Source: Erythrobacter litoralis HTCC2594
GTDB taxonomy: Bacteria > Pseudomonadota > Alphaproteobacteria > Sphingomonadales > Sphingomonadaceae
Reading direction: 5' to 3'
Assembly: GCF_000013005.1 (NCBI RefSeq)
Contig: NC_007722.1
Span: 1,679,501-1,743,500 of the forward strand
DNA length: 64,000 nucleotides
Within the stretch, counting starts at the first letter, position 1; the number at the start of each line of letters is the position of its first letter. Below, piece by piece: positions 52,568-62,464 of the stretch. The position numbers were made by a program, and so were the translations under genes. The notes under the pieces are model-generated. The model worked only from the letters and a program-made list of their open reading frames with translations, had not been told where the DNA came from and ran no database searches.

Positions 52568-55510
52568 TTACCGCCCTGAAGGCGTGACAGAGGGCTGCGC
52601 CGCGCCGCCGCGCGCCAGCTCCTGGCCTTGCGGAATGACCGCGACGCGATAGCCCGGGCGCGAGGTCAGGTAGCGCCGTGCGAGAGCCTGCATCGCCTCC
52701 GGCGTTGTCTGCGAATAGTCCGCCAGCAGGCTGCGGATCGCCAGGACCCGACGCGGATCGTAGGTCGCCCCGGCGAGCTGGAACATCCAGAACTGGTTGC
52801 CGGTCGAAGCACGGCGGATCAGCTGGCGCAGCGGTTCGGTCACGCGATTGAGCTCGTCCGCGCTCGGCGGGTTGGCGGCAAGATCCGCCGCAATCGATTC
52901 CGCCGCGGCGAAAAAGGTCGGGACGTCCTCCGGCTTGAGCTGGGCGAAGGCAGTGATGGTCCCCCCGGTCTGGATATCGACCGGCCATTCCGCCACGACT
53001 TGTGGTGCGTAGCTTGCCCCTGCGCGTTCGCGCATCTCTTCAAGCAATCGGTTGCTGAAGAGCTGGGTCAGGATTTCCAGCTGACGGGATTCGGTAATGT
53101 CGTCGACCCCGCCCCCGCTCGGCCAGGCGATGACAGCCGCCGCCTGGTTGTCATCACCGCGATGCTCCAGCACGGTGGTGTCGCCGCCCTGCGGGAAGCC
53201 GGGCAGACGCGCTTCGGCGGCAGCCGGGATCGGCTCGCGCGGAGGCAAGGCGCCGAAGGTTTTCTGAAGCGCTGCGACGGCTTCGTCGCGATCGAACTCG
53301 CCGTAAATGATGACTTCGACCGGCCCTTGCCTGAGCAGCGGCTCCCACACCGCCCGGAAACCTTCGGGCGTGGTCGTTTCGAGCGCCGAGGGATCGGGCG
53401 TGGCAAAGCGCGGATCGCGGTCGCGCAGCAGGAAATCGAGATCGCGATTGAGCAGGCCCCCCGGGCTGGTCGAATAGGATTCATAGGCCAGGCTCGCTGC
53501 GGCCTTGGCCCGGATAAAGGGGTTCACGTCCCAGCGCGGCATGCCGAGCTTGGCAGCGAAAAGATAAAGCTGGTCCTCGAGATCCTGCCCGCGCGTCTGC
53601 GCGGCGAATTCGAACACAGCGTCTTCGATCGCGAAGTCGAAACCGAGCTTGCGCCCGGTGGCGATGCGATCAAGCTCTTCCTGCCCCAATTCGCCGACAC
53701 CAGAGCTCACCAGCGCGATCTCGCCGAGCTGGGCATAGGCCGCATCTTCGGGCGCGAAACCGCGATAGCCGCTGCCGAAGCGGACCTTGACCGAAACCCG
53801 GCCTGGTTCGGCATCGTTGGGCCACAATTGGGCGCGTATGCCGTTGGCCAGTTCGATCTGCTCGATCTCGAACAGGCCGAGCGGACCGCTGGCAGCGACG
53901 AGGCCGGGCTCGCCGATCGGCGGCAGGTCGTCGAAAGAAATGTCGCTCGCGGCCAGCCGCGCACTGTTATCGGCCGTGACCGGCTTCATCAGTGCGACAC
54001 GTATTGCGGCATTGTCCGCCTCTCCGATGGTCGGCGTGACATAGACGGAGCGCAAGACATCGCCTTCGAACAGGGCCTGCGTGCGGGCCAGCAAGGCCTC
54101 GGGCGTGATGCGCTCGCGCATCCCGCGGAACACATCGAGCACAGTCTGCGGAGATGCCGTCGTTTCGCGGATATCGACCGCTTCGACCAGATTGTCCGCC
54201 AGCCGCGCGCCAGGGGCGACTTCCGATTCATCGACCAGCGCCTTGAAGGCGACATCGAATTCAGCGACTTCGCGCTCGATCTCTTCCTCGGTCGGCGGAC
54301 TGGCCAGCGCATCGGCGATCACGCCGCGCACATCGGCCAGCGCGGTTGCCCAATCGCCGGACAAGGGCGCAAAACTCACGAAAGTTGCATCGCTGCTGCG
54401 GCTGACGTCGTCCTGCTGGACCTGGGCGTAGAGGTAACTGCCCCCGCCGCGCGCCCGCGCTTCCAGCCGCCGGTTGATCAGCGCCTGTGCCAGCGCGTCC
54501 ATCAACAGGCCTTCGTTGTAGACGATCGTATCTTCGACCGGCCGCCAGGGTCGCATGATCGCGTAAGTGTAGTTACGCGGCAGGTCCGGCTCGACGATCA
54601 CGCGGGTTTCGCCCACCGGCGGATCGCCCATGGCTTCGTCGGGCGCGACCGGATCGCCGAAATCCGGATCCTCACCGCCGGCGCCTTCGCCCTGCCAGTC
54701 GCCGAAATATTGTTCGATCAGCCGCGCGAACCGCTCGGCCTCGGCATCGCCAGCGATCACGATCACCGTTTCTTCGGGCCGGTACCAGCGGCGGTGGAAA
54801 GCGGACAGGGCTTGAGCCGTCGCCCCGGTCAGCGTCTCTTCGGTCCCGATCGGCGAGCGCACCGCGAGCCGCTGTCCGGCAAACAGCGTTTCGCGCCGCG
54901 CATCGGCGACACGGCGGGCGGCCCCGCCGGATTCGCGCTTTTCGGCCAGCACGATCGGTACTTCCGCCGCGACATTGGCGGCATTGATCACCGGCTCGCG
55001 GATCATGCCCGAGAGCAGGCGGAAGCTTTCTTCCAGCTTGGCATCGTCGGCGGCGGGCAGGTCGAGCTTGTAGACCGTGCTGGTCGGGCTGGTCACCGCA
55101 TTGGTGTCGCTGCCGAAAGTGGCACCGAGCCGCTGCCAGGTCGGGATCGCCTGTCCGGCGGCGAGATACTTGCTCTCGCGGAACAGCAAATGCTCGAGCA
55201 GGTGGGCGAAGCCACGCTCCTCGTCGCGCTCGTGCAGGGACCCGGCATCCACCCGGATGCGGATCGAGACCTGTTGCGGCGGCACACCATTCTCACGCAC
55301 GGCATAGCGCAGGCCATTCGGCAGCTCGCCGAATTTCCATTCGCGGTCGACCGGGACATTGCTGCCCTCGTAAAGCCACGGTGTCTCGTCCTCGCCCTGT
55401 AGCGAAGCGGGGCGTTCCTGCGCGATATCCTGCGCCGGCAGGGGCGCGGCGAGGAAGGCTAGCGGAGCGAGGAGCGCGAGCGGCCTGACGGCGCGCGAAA
55501 ATCTGATCAT
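52568..55510 (-). CDS. secreted M16-family zinc metallopeptidase, double-domain
   Basis: The 980-residue protein has a signal peptide (residues about 1-26, ending LAAPLPAQ). The first M16 half carries the inverted zinc motif HLLEH (103-107) in ERGFAHLLEHLLFRESKYL. A second, non-catalytic M16 half follows (PTIGEADNAAIRVALM, then the GDDNQAAAVIAWPSGGG segment). It resembles the single-chain PqqL-type insulinase family and is probably periplasmic. Its substrate is unknown. Confidence 0.88.
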   Translation of the reverse strand: MIRFSRAVRPLALLAPLAFLAAPLPAQDIAQERPASLQGEDETPWLYEGSNVPVDREWKFGELPNGLRYAVRENGVPPQQVSIRIRVDAGSLHERDEERGFAHLLEHLLFRESKYLAAGQAIPTWQRLGATFGSDTNAVTSPTSTVYKLDLPAADDAKLEESFRLLSGMIREPVINAANVAAEVPIVLAEKRESGGAARRVADARRETLFAGQRLAVRSPIGTEETLTGATAQALSAFHRRWYRPEETVIVIAGDAEAERFARLIEQYFGDWQGEGAGGEDPDFGDPVAPDEAMGDPPVGETRVIVEPDLPRNYTYAIMRPWRPVEDTIVYNEGLLMDALAQALINRRLEARARGGGSYLYAQVQQDDVSRSSDATFVSFAPLSGDWATALADVRGVIADALASPPTEEEIEREVAEFDVAFKALVDESEVAPGARLADNLVEAVDIRETTASPQTVLDVFRGMRERITPEALLARTQALFEGDVLRSVYVTPTIGEADNAAIRVALMKPVTADNSARLAASDISFDDLPPIGEPGLVAASGPLGLFEIEQIELANGIRAQLWPNDAEPGRVSVKVRFGSGYRGFAPEDAAYAQLGEIALVSSGVGELGQEELDRIATGRKLGFDFAIEDAVFEFAAQTRGQDLEDQLYLFAAKLGMPRWDVNPFIRAKAAASLAYESYSTSPGGLLNRDLDFLLRDRDPRFATPDPSALETTTPEGFRAVWEPLLRQGPVEVIIYGEFDRDEAVAALQKTFGALPPREPIPAAAEARLPGFPQGGDTTVLEHRGDDNQAAAVIAWPSGGGVDDITESRQLEILTQLFSNRLLEEMRERAGASYAPQVVAEWPVDIQTGGTITAFAQLKPEDVPTFFAAAESIAADLAANPPSADELNRVTEPLRQLIRRASTGNQFWMFQLAGATYDPRRVLAIRSLLADYSQTTPEAMQALARRYLTSRPGYRVAVIPQGQELARGGAAQPSVTPSGR

Positions 55511-55590
55511 GGCGCGGACTATAGAAACACTATCGGTGAAGGGATAGTGAATAGCTTGTTCGCGCGTCGCCCCGTCCCTACATCGTGAGC

Positions 55591-56169
55591 ATGTTCATAG
55601 AGACCGAAACGACGCCCAATCCCTCGACGCTCAAGTTCCTGCCGGGGCAGCAAGTCATGCCTGGCGGAACGCGCGAGTTCACGTCGCCCGAGGAAGCCGA
55701 AGCGAGCCCGCTGGCGCAGGCGATCTTCGATACAGGCGAAGTGACCAATGTATTCTTCGGCAGCGACTTCGTGTCGGTTTCCGCCGCGCCGGGTGCCGAC
55801 TGGAGCAGCCTCAAAGGCATGGTCGTCTCGATCCTGCTCGATCATTTCGTTTCGCAGGCCCCGCTGTTCGTCGGCGGCGATGCCAGCGGCATCTCCGTTC
55901 CCGCCGAGGATGACCTGCTGGTCGAAGAAAATGCCGACGACGCGGACATCGTCGCACAGATCAACGAATTGCTGGAAACGCGCGTTCGCCCTGCGGTGGC
56001 AGGCGATGGCGGCGATATCGCCTATCGCGGGTTCAAGGACGGCGTGGTCTATCTGACATTGCAGGGAGCTTGTTCGGGCTGTCCTTCTTCCACCGCGACG
56101 CTCAAGCAGGGTATCGAAGGCCTGCTGAAACATTATGTCCCCGAGGTCGTTGAAGTTCGCGCAGCCTGA
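55591..56169 (+). CDS. nfuA: NfuA-family Fe-S scaffold protein
   Basis: I chose the ATG at 55591 (MFIETETTPNPSTLKFLPGQ, the canonical start) over the GTG at 55585, giving 192 residues. The N-terminal Nfu domain and the C-terminal NifU domain with CSGCPSS (the CxxC cluster ligand) are clear. It carries Fe-S clusters to client enzymes. It is divergent from the M16 gene and 22 nt before the nitroreductase. Confidence 0.92.
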   Translation: MFIETETTPNPSTLKFLPGQQVMPGGTREFTSPEEAEASPLAQAIFDTGEVTNVFFGSDFVSVSAAPGADWSSLKGMVVSILLDHFVSQAPLFVGGDASGISVPAEDDLLVEENADDADIVAQINELLETRVRPAVAGDGGDIAYRGFKDGVVYLTLQGACSGCPSSTATLKQGIEGLLKHYVPEVVEVRAA

Positions 56170-56191
56170 ATTTCAATCCCGAGGGGACTTC

Positions 56192-56800
56192 ATGACCAAA
56201 CAATTCCACGGCCACACGCTGTCCGACGACGCGCTCGACCAGATTTTCAACGAAGCGCGCACTTATAATGGTTGGCTCAACAAGCCGGTCAGCGAAGACC
56301 AGCTGCGCCATATCTACGACCTGATGAAGATGGGGCCGACTTCGGCCAACATGCAGCCCGCGCGGCTCGTTTTCGTCACGTCCGAAGAAGGCAAGACCAA
56401 GCTGTCCGAGCTTGCTTCGGAAGGCAATCAGGACAAGATCACGGCCGCGCCCGTCACCGCGATCATCGGTTACGACATCGACTTCCACGAGGAACTTCCG
56501 TGGCTCTTCCCGCACGCCGACGCCAAGAGCTGGTTCGAAGGCGACGAGGAAGCGCGCAAAGCCAATGCGAAGCGTAATTCGGCGCTACAGGGCGCCTATA
56601 TGATTATCGCCGCTCGCGCACTGGGCCTCGATTGCGGGCCGATGTCGGGCGTCGATCTCGACGGGATCACCGAGCACTTCTTCGCCGACCAGCCGCGCGT
56701 GAAGGCCGACTGGGTCTGTTCGATCGGCTACGGCGATCCGGACACGATCTTCGATCGCAGCCCGCGGCCCGAATTCGGCAAGTTTACCAGCTTCGCCTGA
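56192..56800 (+). CDS. malonic semialdehyde reductase-like nitroreductase (RutE type)
   Basis: I chose the ATG at 56192 (MTKQFHGHTLSDDALDQIFN), giving 202 residues. It is an FMN-binding nitroreductase of the RutE/HadB branch: ARTYNGWLNKPVSEDQLRHI, MGPTSANMQPARLVFV and RALGLDCGPMSGVD. RutE reduces malonic semialdehyde in uracil breakdown, but no rut genes are present here, so the substrate may differ. Confidence 0.85.
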   Translation: MTKQFHGHTLSDDALDQIFNEARTYNGWLNKPVSEDQLRHIYDLMKMGPTSANMQPARLVFVTSEEGKTKLSELASEGNQDKITAAPVTAIIGYDIDFHEELPWLFPHADAKSWFEGDEEARKANAKRNSALQGAYMIIAARALGLDCGPMSGVDLDGITEHFFADQPRVKADWVCSIGYGDPDTIFDRSPRPEFGKFTSFA

Positions 56801-56819
56801 CGCAGTAAGGGCGGGCGCG

Positions 56820-57446
56820 ATGAAAACGCTCGCCATAGATTGCTCGACCGAGGCCTGTTCGATCGCGCTGTTCGATGCGGGCGGACTCGTCGCGCACGAT
56901 CATCGCATTCTGGGCCGCGGCCATGCCGAGCAACTGGTGCCGATGATCGAGGCACTTCCCGGCCATGGCAGGGCCTGGCGTATCCTCGTTGCGCTCGGTC
57001 CCGGCAGCTTCACCGGCATCCGCATCGGTATCGCGACCGCCCGCGCACTCGGCCTGGTGTGGCGCAGCGAGGTGCTGGGCTACCCGACGCTGGCGCTGGT
57101 CGCCGCCATGGCCATCGAGCAGCAAGGCAGCCAGCCGGTCGATGTCGCCATGCAGGGCGGCCATGGCGAGTGGTTCGTCCAGCCCTTCGGCGCAGGCGGC
57201 GCGCCCGAGAAAGACGTGCGCTCGCTCGACCCCGAGGTCGCTGCCCGGGATTCGCAAGCGGAGCTGATTGCCGGAACGCAGGCGGAAGCGCTGGTTTCAC
57301 TGCGCGGCAGCGGCACGGCGCTGCCCCTGCATCCGGACGCGCGGTTTACGCCGCACATTCCGCAGGCGCTCCTCGTTTCCCACTTGCGCCCGGTGTATGG
57401 CAGGGCGCCCGATGCTAAAACCGTCGCGGAGCGCAGGCAGGCGTGA
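56820..57446 (+). CDS. tsaB: tRNA threonylcarbamoyladenosine synthesis protein TsaB
   Basis: The 208-residue protein starts MKTLAIDCSTEACSIALFDA and contains LGPGSFTGIRIGIATARAL, diagnostic of TsaB. With TsaC, TsaD and TsaE it makes the t6A37 modification of tRNAs that decode ANN codons. It overlaps rimI by 4 nt, the common arrangement. Confidence 0.93.
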   Translation: MKTLAIDCSTEACSIALFDAGGLVAHDHRILGRGHAEQLVPMIEALPGHGRAWRILVALGPGSFTGIRIGIATARALGLVWRSEVLGYPTLALVAAMAIEQQGSQPVDVAMQGGHGEWFVQPFGAGGAPEKDVRSLDPEVAARDSQAELIAGTQAEALVSLRGSGTALPLHPDARFTPHIPQALLVSHLRPVYGRAPDAKTVAERRQA

Positions 57447-57898
57447 TCGACGATCTCGACCGGATCATGGCCGTGATGGAGGTCGCCTTCGACCCGCAAT
57501 GGGGCGAAGCCTGGAACCGGCGGCAGATCGAGGGTTCTCTGGTGCTGCCGACGACCCATTACCGCCTGCTCGGATCGGACGGCCAATCGCCTGCCGATGG
57601 TGAACCTGCCGCCGCTTTTGCTTTGGTACGGGCCGCGCCGGGCGAAGAGGAGCTGCTCCTGATCGGCGTCGTTCCGGAAGAAAGGCGACGTGGGCTTGGC
57701 GCGCAGCTTCTTGAAATCCTTTGCGAAGACGCTCGCGCACGCGCAGCCGACCGGTTGTTCCTGGAAATGCGCGAGAACAATCCGGCGCAGCGCCTTTACA
57801 GGGCTTGCGGATTCCACCCGATCGGTCGGCGTAAAGAATACTACAAGACGTCGGATGGGATGCGGATAGACGCAATTACATTTGCCAAATCTCTTTAA
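57443..57898 (+). CDS. rimI: ribosomal protein alanine N-acetyltransferase RimI-like
   Basis: The 151-residue GNAT has the acetyl-CoA loop VVPEERRRGLGAQLLEILCE and the NPAQRLYRACGF signature of RimI. It acetylates the N-terminus of ribosomal protein S18 in E. coli. Its GTG overlaps the tsaB stop. Confidence 0.9.
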   Translation: MIDDLDRIMAVMEVAFDPQWGEAWNRRQIEGSLVLPTTHYRLLGSDGQSPADGEPAAAFALVRAAPGEEELLLIGVVPEERRRGLGAQLLEILCEDARARAADRLFLEMRENNPAQRLYRACGFHPIGRRKEYYKTSDGMRIDAITFAKSL

Positions 57899-58046
57899 CT
57901 GATCCGATCCAGAACGATTTTTTTCTTGGTTTATTCACAATCGAGCGTGCTGCACTTGCAAGTTGTGACGAAAGGTTCCATGGAATTGGACGGGTGATTG
58001 GAAAACAGCCCACCCGAATTTCGATCGCAACGAAGTTGAGGACAAT

Positions 58047-58487
58047 ATGGAAACCCTGGAATCCGACATGTCGGAGGCGTTGATTACGCTTACGTCAGAT
58101 ATCGTCGCTGCCCATGTCAGCAATAACAATGTTACCGTTGAGGACGTGCCTGCTCTCATTACCAGCGTTTACGGAGCGCTGTCGGGTCTCGGTAAAGACG
58201 AAGCCGCCGAAGAAGTACGGCCTGACCCGGCCGTTTCTATCCGCGCGTCGGTCAAGAAAGACCACATCGTCTGCCTCGACTGCGGCAAGAAGATGAAGAT
58301 GCTCAAACGTCACCTCATGACCGAACACGGAATGACCATCGACGAGTACAAGGCGCGCTGGAACCTCGGGGCCGATTACCCGATGGTCGCGCCCGATTAC
58401 GCGGAAACGCGCCGCACCCTGGCCAAGAAGATCGGCCTCGGTCGCAAGCCCGGCCAGAAGCGTGGCCGCAAGAAAAAGACAGCCTGA
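58047..58487 (+). CDS. MucR/Ros-family zinc-finger transcriptional regulator
   Basis: The 146-residue protein has the Ros/MucR zinc finger CLDCGKKMKMLKRHLMTEH (Cys76, Cys79, His89, His94, spacing C-X2-C-X9-H-X4-H), then EYKARWNLGADYPMVAPDYA. MucR proteins are H-NS-like, bind AT-rich DNA and regulate exopolysaccharide, motility and the cell cycle in alphaproteobacteria. The upstream 148 nt are AT-rich, suiting autoregulation. A terminator follows. Confidence 0.93.
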   Translation: METLESDMSEALITLTSDIVAAHVSNNNVTVEDVPALITSVYGALSGLGKDEAAEEVRPDPAVSIRASVKKDHIVCLDCGKKMKMLKRHLMTEHGMTIDEYKARWNLGADYPMVAPDYAETRRTLAKKIGLGRKPGQKRGRKKKTA

Positions 58488-58532
58488 CCTGTTGATCCGA
58501 TGAGAGTGGGTGAAAGCGCCCGCTTGAGTGCA

Positions 58533-58565
58533 ACGCCCCGGCCCTCTAAGGGTTCGGGGCGTTTC
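58533..58565 (+). terminator. Rho-independent terminator after mucR
   Basis: AACGCCCCG (58533-58541) pairs with CGGGGCGTT (58556-58564), with an inner CCCT/AGGG, followed by TTCATT. It lies between mucR and the Fur-family gene, which starts at 58583. Confidence 0.8.
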
Positions 58566-58582
58566 ATTACCGGAGAGACGGG

Positions 58583-59005
58583 TTGCCCGAACGGATCGAT
58601 CTCGAACAATTGTGTGCCGACAAGGGCCTGCGCATCACCGAGCAGCGCCGCGTCATCGCAAAGGTGCTGTCGGAAAGCGACGATCATCCCGATGTCGAGC
58701 TGCTGCACGAACGCGCCAGTGCGGTCGATCCGAAGATCTCCATTGCGACCGTCTATCGCACCGTGCGCCTGTTCGAAGAGGCCGGCATTCTCGACCGGCA
58801 CGATTTCGGCGATGGCCGCGCCCGCTACGAGCCCGCTCCCGAAGCGCATCACGATCACCTGATCGATGTGGAAAGCGGAAAGGTCGTCGAATTCGTCGAC
58901 CCCGAACTCGAAGCGTTGCAGAAACAGATCGCCGAAAAGCTCGGCTATCGCCTGGTCGACCACCGCATGGAATTGTACGGCGTGCGGATAGGCCGTGACG
59001 ACTGA
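58583..59005 (+). CDS. fur: Fur-family transcriptional regulator
   Basis: The 140-residue protein starts at a TTG with GGAGAGACGG upstream. It has the Fur HTH (ITEQRRVIAKVLSESDDHPD, IATVYRTVRLFEEAGI) and the metal site EAHHDHLIDVESGKVVEF. The two C-terminal CxxC pairs that bind structural zinc in E. coli Fur are absent, as in many alphaproteobacterial Fur proteins. It probably responds to iron. It overlaps the plsC-like gene. Confidence 0.85.
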   Translation: MPERIDLEQLCADKGLRITEQRRVIAKVLSESDDHPDVELLHERASAVDPKISIATVYRTVRLFEEAGILDRHDFGDGRARYEPAPEAHHDHLIDVESGKVVEFVDPELEALQKQIAEKLGYRLVDHRMELYGVRIGRDD

Positions 59006-59921
59006 GACAAAGACCGTGGCAGGAACCGGCCAAGGCAAAGTGAAGCGCCGTCACGACCCCTTGCGCAACGAATGGCGACACCGCGCCGCGGCAGCCAAAG
59101 GTGTGCCGACGCCGCTCAATTTCATGGAGTGGGTGCGTTTTGTCGTTCGCACCGCGCTCATCGCCCTGGCGATGCTTGTCTGCGTACCGCTGCACTACCT
59201 CTATCGCATCGTCGCATACGGTTCCCCCTTCCCGATGTGGTTTCTCGGGATAACGGCCCGCATCTCCGGGGCGAAGGTCAAGGTGCACGGGACACCGCTG
59301 CGCCGCGACGTGTTCTTCATCGCAAACCATGTCTCTTGGCTCGATATCCTGTCGCTGGCCGGCGCGAGCGGGACGGCATTCGTGGCCAAAGCGGAACTGG
59401 CCGAGGCACCACTGGTCGGCTGGCTGTGCAGGATGAACCGCACTGTTTTCGTGAAGCGCGAAAACCGGCTCGGCGTCGCCGACCAGATCAATCAACTGCG
59501 CGAGGCGCTGATGGACAATTGGTCGGTCACTGTCTTTCCTGAAGGCACGACCACCGACGGACATTCGCTGCTGCCGTTCAAATCCTCAATGCTGAGCGTC
59601 CTCGAACCGCCGCCGCCGGGTGTCCTGGTCCAACCGGTGGTGCTGGATTACGGCGCAGTTGCCGAGTGGATCGGGTGGATCGATAACGAGAGCGGCGTCA
59701 ACAATTTCAAACGCGTACTGTCGCGGCGGGGAACGTTCGACCTGCATGTCCATTTCCTCGATCCCTTCAGCCCCGAGGATCACCGCGGGCGCAAGGCCAT
59801 CGCCGCCAAGGCCCGCGAAATGATCGAAGCAAAGCTCCAGGAATGCCTTGGTCATCCGGTTCGGCCCTTCAAATTCAATGTCGAGCCGATCCGCTACAGC
59901 GCGCCCGAATTTATCGAGTAG
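58995..59921 (+). CDS. lysophospholipid acyltransferase (PlsC-like)
   Basis: The 308-residue protein starts at a GTG overlapping the Fur gene end by 11 nt. A membrane helix (FVVRTALIALAMLVCVPLHY) precedes an acyltransferase domain with the NHVSWLDI motif (NHX4D) and FPEGTTTDG. It likely transfers an acyl chain to lysophosphatidic acid. It sits in the conserved fur-plsC-miaB order. Confidence 0.88.
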   Translation: MTTETKTVAGTGQGKVKRRHDPLRNEWRHRAAAAKGVPTPLNFMEWVRFVVRTALIALAMLVCVPLHYLYRIVAYGSPFPMWFLGITARISGAKVKVHGTPLRRDVFFIANHVSWLDILSLAGASGTAFVAKAELAEAPLVGWLCRMNRTVFVKRENRLGVADQINQLREALMDNWSVTVFPEGTTTDGHSLLPFKSSMLSVLEPPPPGVLVQPVVLDYGAVAEWIGWIDNESGVNNFKRVLSRRGTFDLHVHFLDPFSPEDHRGRKAIAAKAREMIEAKLQECLGHPVRPFKFNVEPIRYSAPEFIE

Positions 59922-59971
59922 CCGCTCTGCTCTTGGAATGGCCGCGCGGTTGGCCTAAAGGCGCGAGCCTC

Positions 59972-61312
59972 ATGAAACCGACCCATTCTCCCAAGACCTA
60001 CCGGGTCAAGAGCTTCGGCTGCCAGATGAACGTCTATGATGGCGAGCGCATGGCTGAGATGCTCGATGAAAAAGGCATCGAGCCTGCGCCCGAGGGCGAG
60101 GATGCGGACCTGGTCGTCCTCAACACCTGCCACATTCGCGAGAAAGCGGTCGACAAGGTCTATTCCGATATCGGCCGACTGACCAAAGGCAAGACGCAGA
60201 CCAAGGCCCCCATGATCGCCGTCGCAGGCTGCGTCGCGCAGGCCGAGGGCGAAGAAATCATGGCGCGCGCCCCGGCGGTGTCGATGGTGGTCGGGCCGCA
60301 GGCGTATCACCGCCTGCCCGGCATGATCGACGCAGCGGTCGCGGGCAAGCGCTCGACCGACACGGACATGCCGGCAGACGCCAAGTTCGCCGCGCTACCC
60401 AAGCGTCGCAAGTCGGCCCCCAGCGCCTTCCTGACGATCCAGGAAGGCTGCGACAAATTCTGCACCTATTGCGTGGTGCCCTACACCCGCGGCGCGGAAA
60501 TCTCGCGGCCGTTCAGCGCCCTGATCGACGAAGCGAAGAAACTGGTCGAAGCGGGCGCGAAGGAAATCACCCTGCTGGGGCAGAATGTCAGCGCGTGGAC
60601 CGGTGAGGATGCCAAGGGCCGGGCTCTCGGCATGGCAGGCCTGATCCGCGAGCTGGCCAAGGACCCCGACCTCAAGCGCGTCCGCTACACTACCAGCCAC
60701 CCGGCCGACATGGATGACGAGCTGATCGCCACCCATGGAGAGGTCGAAAAGCTGATGCCCTATCTCCACCTGCCGGTGCAGAGCGGCAACGATCGCGTGC
60801 TCAAGGCCATGAACCGCAGCCACACGGCGGAAAGCTATCTGCGGCTGCTGGAGCGTTTCCGCGCCGCGCGGCCAGACCTCGCGCTATCCGGCGACTTCAT
60901 CGTCGGCTTCCCCGGCGAGACCGAGGCCGAGTTCGAGGACACGCTGAAGATCGTCGACGAAGTCCGCTACGCGCAGGCCTACAGTTTCAAATACTCCCCC
61001 CGCCCCGGCACCCCCGCTGCGACGATGGAACGTCAGGTCCCCAAAGAGGTGATGGACGAGCGGCTGCAGCGCCTGCAAGCCGCGCTCAACCGCGACCAGG
61101 CGGCATTCAACGCTGGCAGCGTAGGGAGAACCTGCGAAGTCCTCGTCGAGCGCACGGGCAAGCATCCCGGCCAGTGGCTCGGCAAATCGCCATGGCTGCA
61201 AAGCGTCTGGTTCGACGGAGACGTCGCGATCGGCGATCTCGTGCAGGTCGAACTGGTCGAAGCGGGACCGAACTCGCTGGCGGGGCAGCTGCTCGAAACC
61301 GTGGCCGCGTGA
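59972..61312 (+). CDS. miaB: tRNA-2-methylthio-N6-dimethylallyladenosine synthase MiaB
   Basis: I chose the ATG at 59972 (MKPTHSPKTYRVKSFGCQMN), giving 446 residues. The N-terminal MTTase domain has SFGCQMN and LNTCHIREKA cluster cysteines, the radical-SAM motif is GCDKFCTYCVVPYTRG, and a TRAM domain ends the protein. It methylthiolates i6A37 in tRNA. It is 50 nt after plsC. Confidence 0.96.
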   Translation: MKPTHSPKTYRVKSFGCQMNVYDGERMAEMLDEKGIEPAPEGEDADLVVLNTCHIREKAVDKVYSDIGRLTKGKTQTKAPMIAVAGCVAQAEGEEIMARAPAVSMVVGPQAYHRLPGMIDAAVAGKRSTDTDMPADAKFAALPKRRKSAPSAFLTIQEGCDKFCTYCVVPYTRGAEISRPFSALIDEAKKLVEAGAKEITLLGQNVSAWTGEDAKGRALGMAGLIRELAKDPDLKRVRYTTSHPADMDDELIATHGEVEKLMPYLHLPVQSGNDRVLKAMNRSHTAESYLRLLERFRAARPDLALSGDFIVGFPGETEAEFEDTLKIVDEVRYAQAYSFKYSPRPGTPAATMERQVPKEVMDERLQRLQAALNRDQAAFNAGSVGRTCEVLVERTGKHPGQWLGKSPWLQSVWFDGDVAIGDLVQVELVEAGPNSLAGQLLETVAA

Positions 61313-61419
61313 CAGCCGGATTACTTTCCCCAGCCCCGTTCGCCTCGCAAACTTGCACCCCGCCGCCATCGGCGTAAGCTTCCGACTCGAAGCCAGCGAA
61401 AGGAACGCTCCGAGCACCT

Positions 61420-62451
61420 ATGGGCCGTAAACCCACCCGTAAATCCGATCCGGTGCTGTCGCCCGATCCGGTCGCCATCAGAGAAGTCCGCCGCGCCAAG
61501 GTGGACATGGATTTCGAGAACCAGTCGCTTCTCGTGCCGCTGTTCGGACAGTTCGACGCCAACCTCGTCCAGGTCGAGAACCGCTTGGGCGTGTTCATCG
61601 CCGCGCGCGGGGATCAGATCCAGATCGAAGGGCCGGAAGACTCGGTTGCGCGCGCACGCGATGTCCTGAGGGCTATGTATGATCGGCTGGCCATCGGGCA
61701 GGATCTGGATGCAGGCGCGATCGAATCGATGATCGCCATGTCCGACGAGCCGACGCTCGACGGGATCGTGAGGGGCGAACCGGAAGGCCCGCCGATCATG
61801 ATCCGCACCCGCCGCAAGACCATCGTGCCGAGGAGCGCGATGCAGGCGACCTATATGCGCAGCCTCGTGCGCGACGATATTATTTTCGCATTGGGGCCGG
61901 CTGGTACCGGCAAGACCTATCTCGCCGTGGCACAGGCCGTCAGCCAGTTGATCAACGGCAGCGTCCAGCGCCTGATCCTGTCGCGTCCGGCAGTCGAGGC
62001 GGGCGAAAAGCTCGGCTTCCTGCCCGGCGACATGAAGGACAAGGTCGATCCCTATCTGCGCCCGCTCTACGATGCGCTCTACGATTGCATGCCGCCCGAA
62101 CAGGTCGAGCGGCGCCTGGCCTCGGGCGAGATCGAGATCGCGCCCATCGCCTTCATGCGCGGGCGCACTTTGGCCGATGCTTTCGTCATCCTGGACGAGG
62201 CGCAGAACACCACGCGCGAGCAGATGAAGATGTTCCTCACCCGCTTCGGCCAGAACAGTCGCATGGTGGTCTGCGGCGACCCCAAGCAGGTCGACATCCC
62301 CGGCGGCGACCGCATGAGCGGCCTCGCCGATGCGGTCGGCAAGCTCGAGGGTGTCGACGGTTTCGGCACGATCCGGTTCACGGCCGCCGACGTGGTGCGT
62401 CACCCGATCGTAGGGCGCATCGTCGAGGCCTACGAAGGGCCTGTGGAGTAG
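61420..62451 (+). CDS. PhoH-family ATPase/RNA helicase-like protein
   Basis: The 343-residue protein has the PhoH core: Walker [13 protein letters not shown] (about residues 164-175), [17 protein letters not shown], Walker [13 protein letters not shown] and [10 protein letters not shown]. It is placed between miaB and ybeY, where it is usually found, and is linked with rRNA processing through YbeY. Confidence 0.94.
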   Translation: MGRKPTRKSDPVLSPDPVAIREVRRAKVDMDFENQSLLVPLFGQFDANLVQVENRLGVFIAARGDQIQIEGPEDSVARARDVLRAMYDRLAIGQDLDAGAIESMIAMSDEPTLDGIVRGEPEGPPIMIRTRRKTIVPRSAMQATYMRSLVRDDIIFALGPAGTGKTYLAVAQAVSQLINGSVQRLILSRPAVEAGEKLGFLPGDMKDKVDPYLRPLYDALYDCMPPEQVERRLASGEIEIAPIAFMRGRTLADAFVILDEAQNTTREQMKMFLTRFGQNSRMVVCGDPKQVDIPGGDRMSGLADAVGKLEGVDGFGTIRFTAADVVRHPIVGRIVEAYEGPVE

Positions 62452-62464
62452 TGGCTCGAAGGCT

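Noticed and set aside
52628..55402. 924-codon plus-strand ORF opposite the M16 peptidase
   Set aside because: It is a mirror ORF of a real gene with signal peptide and HLLEH motif; the translation is Arg/Gly-rich without domains.
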